Positions 13,354 through 13,562 of a DNA stretch of 13,562 nucleotides are shown one piece after another. A model generated the notes under the pieces. That model was not told where the DNA came from. It ran no database searches and saw only the letters and a program-made list of their open reading frames with translations. Every line of letters begins with the position of its first letter. Within the stretch, counting starts at the first letter, position 1. The position numbers and the translations under genes were made by a program. Source of the stretch: Thiobacillus sp. Lineage in GTDB: Bacteria > Pseudomonadota > Gammaproteobacteria > Burkholderiales > Thiobacillaceae. Where the stretch lies: assembly GCA_024710445.1 (NCBI GenBank), contig JANJUT010000097.1, positions 1 to 13,562 on the forward strand, given 5' to 3'.

Positions 13354-13562
13354 TCAATCCGGCAGCGCGATCTTCTGGTCGGTGCTGAACTGGTAGTCGC
13401 TGAACACCTGCTCCGCGCTGAGAATCTGGTAGCTGCCGTCCGGCAGTTTCCGGGTGGTGTCCTTGAGCCGGTTGGTGGTCTGGCCGCAGGTCCAGATATC
13501 GAAGTTGCGCATATGCGTGCACAGGCAGGTCTTGTCCCTGACTGAAAGCTTCTTCACATCCG
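13354..13562 (-). CDS. Unrecognised protein, C-terminal end (start beyond window edge)
   Basis: About 69 codons are visible before the stop (13354-13356), and the frame is open to the right edge, so the start may lie outside; a GTG at 13557 is the only start-like codon near the edge. The visible part has three cysteines in a short span (TCLCTHMRNFDIWTC), then a polar, Lys/Asp/Gln-rich end, ...FSDYQFSTDQKIALPD. GC-rich third positions support real coding. I do not recognise the family and propose no function. It converges on the GGDEF-EAL gene with a 20-bp gap between stops. Confidence 0.6.
   Translation of the reverse strand, partial: DVKKLSVRDKTCLCTHMRNFDIWTCGQTTNRLKDTTRKLPDGSYQILSAEQVFSDYQFSTDQKIALPD

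Noticed and set aside
13145..13522. 125-codon minus-strand frame overlapping the end of the GGDEF-EAL gene
   Set aside because: It covers conserved EAL codons on the other strand and competes with the better-composed frame ending at 13354.

Overview
The window (13,562 bp, GC-rich) looks like chromosome from a betaproteobacterium, perhaps a Nitrosomonadales/Thiobacillus-like lineage. That guess rests on gene order (riboflavin genes, then nusB-thiL-pgpA), codon use and the presence of ubiUVT; it is inference, not a database result. No rRNA, tRNA, CRISPR array, transposase or phage gene was recognised.

Left part (1-4201, minus strand): a co-directional run reads ribE (riboflavin synthase), ribBA (DHBP synthase with a degenerate GTP cyclohydrolase II domain), ribH (lumazine synthase), nusB, thiL and the start of pgpA, which runs off the left edge. 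Gaps are short, or overlapping at thiL/pgpA. The one larger gap, ribH-nusB, holds two strong inverted repeats. ribD, often next to ribE, is absent, and no FMN riboswitch was recognised upstream of ribE.

Middle part (4417-9502, plus strand, divergent from ribE): a likely operon encodes a nitronate-monooxygenase-like flavoprotein with a C-terminal cysteine cluster, a YhcC/TIGR01212-type radical SAM protein, UbiU, UbiV, a QueD-type pterin synthase and UbiT. UbiU, UbiV and UbiT make up the O2-independent ubiquinone hydroxylation system, and all eight Fe-S cysteines expected in UbiU and UbiV are present. A long imperfect inverted repeat sits between ubiU and ubiV. The flavin-dependent first gene, the radical SAM gene and the QueD gene embedded between ubiV and ubiT are the unusual context here.

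Right part (9503-13562): a partial tandem duplication. The intact gene at 10466-13333 encodes a membrane PilJ_N-type sensor, HAMP, PAS, PAS, GGDEF and EAL, with all expected catalytic motifs. Just upstream lies a copy of only its promoter-like segment and sensor/TM region, about 71% identical in protein. This copy carries a 1-bp deletion near the start, a shortened leader and a stop just after the second membrane segment. The end of an unrecognised cysteine-containing protein converges from the right edge.

The strongest second-look items are the degenerate but still largely open sensor copy, the composition of the ubiUVT operon, and the intergenic inverted repeats. I saw no clear evidence of a wholly new system.
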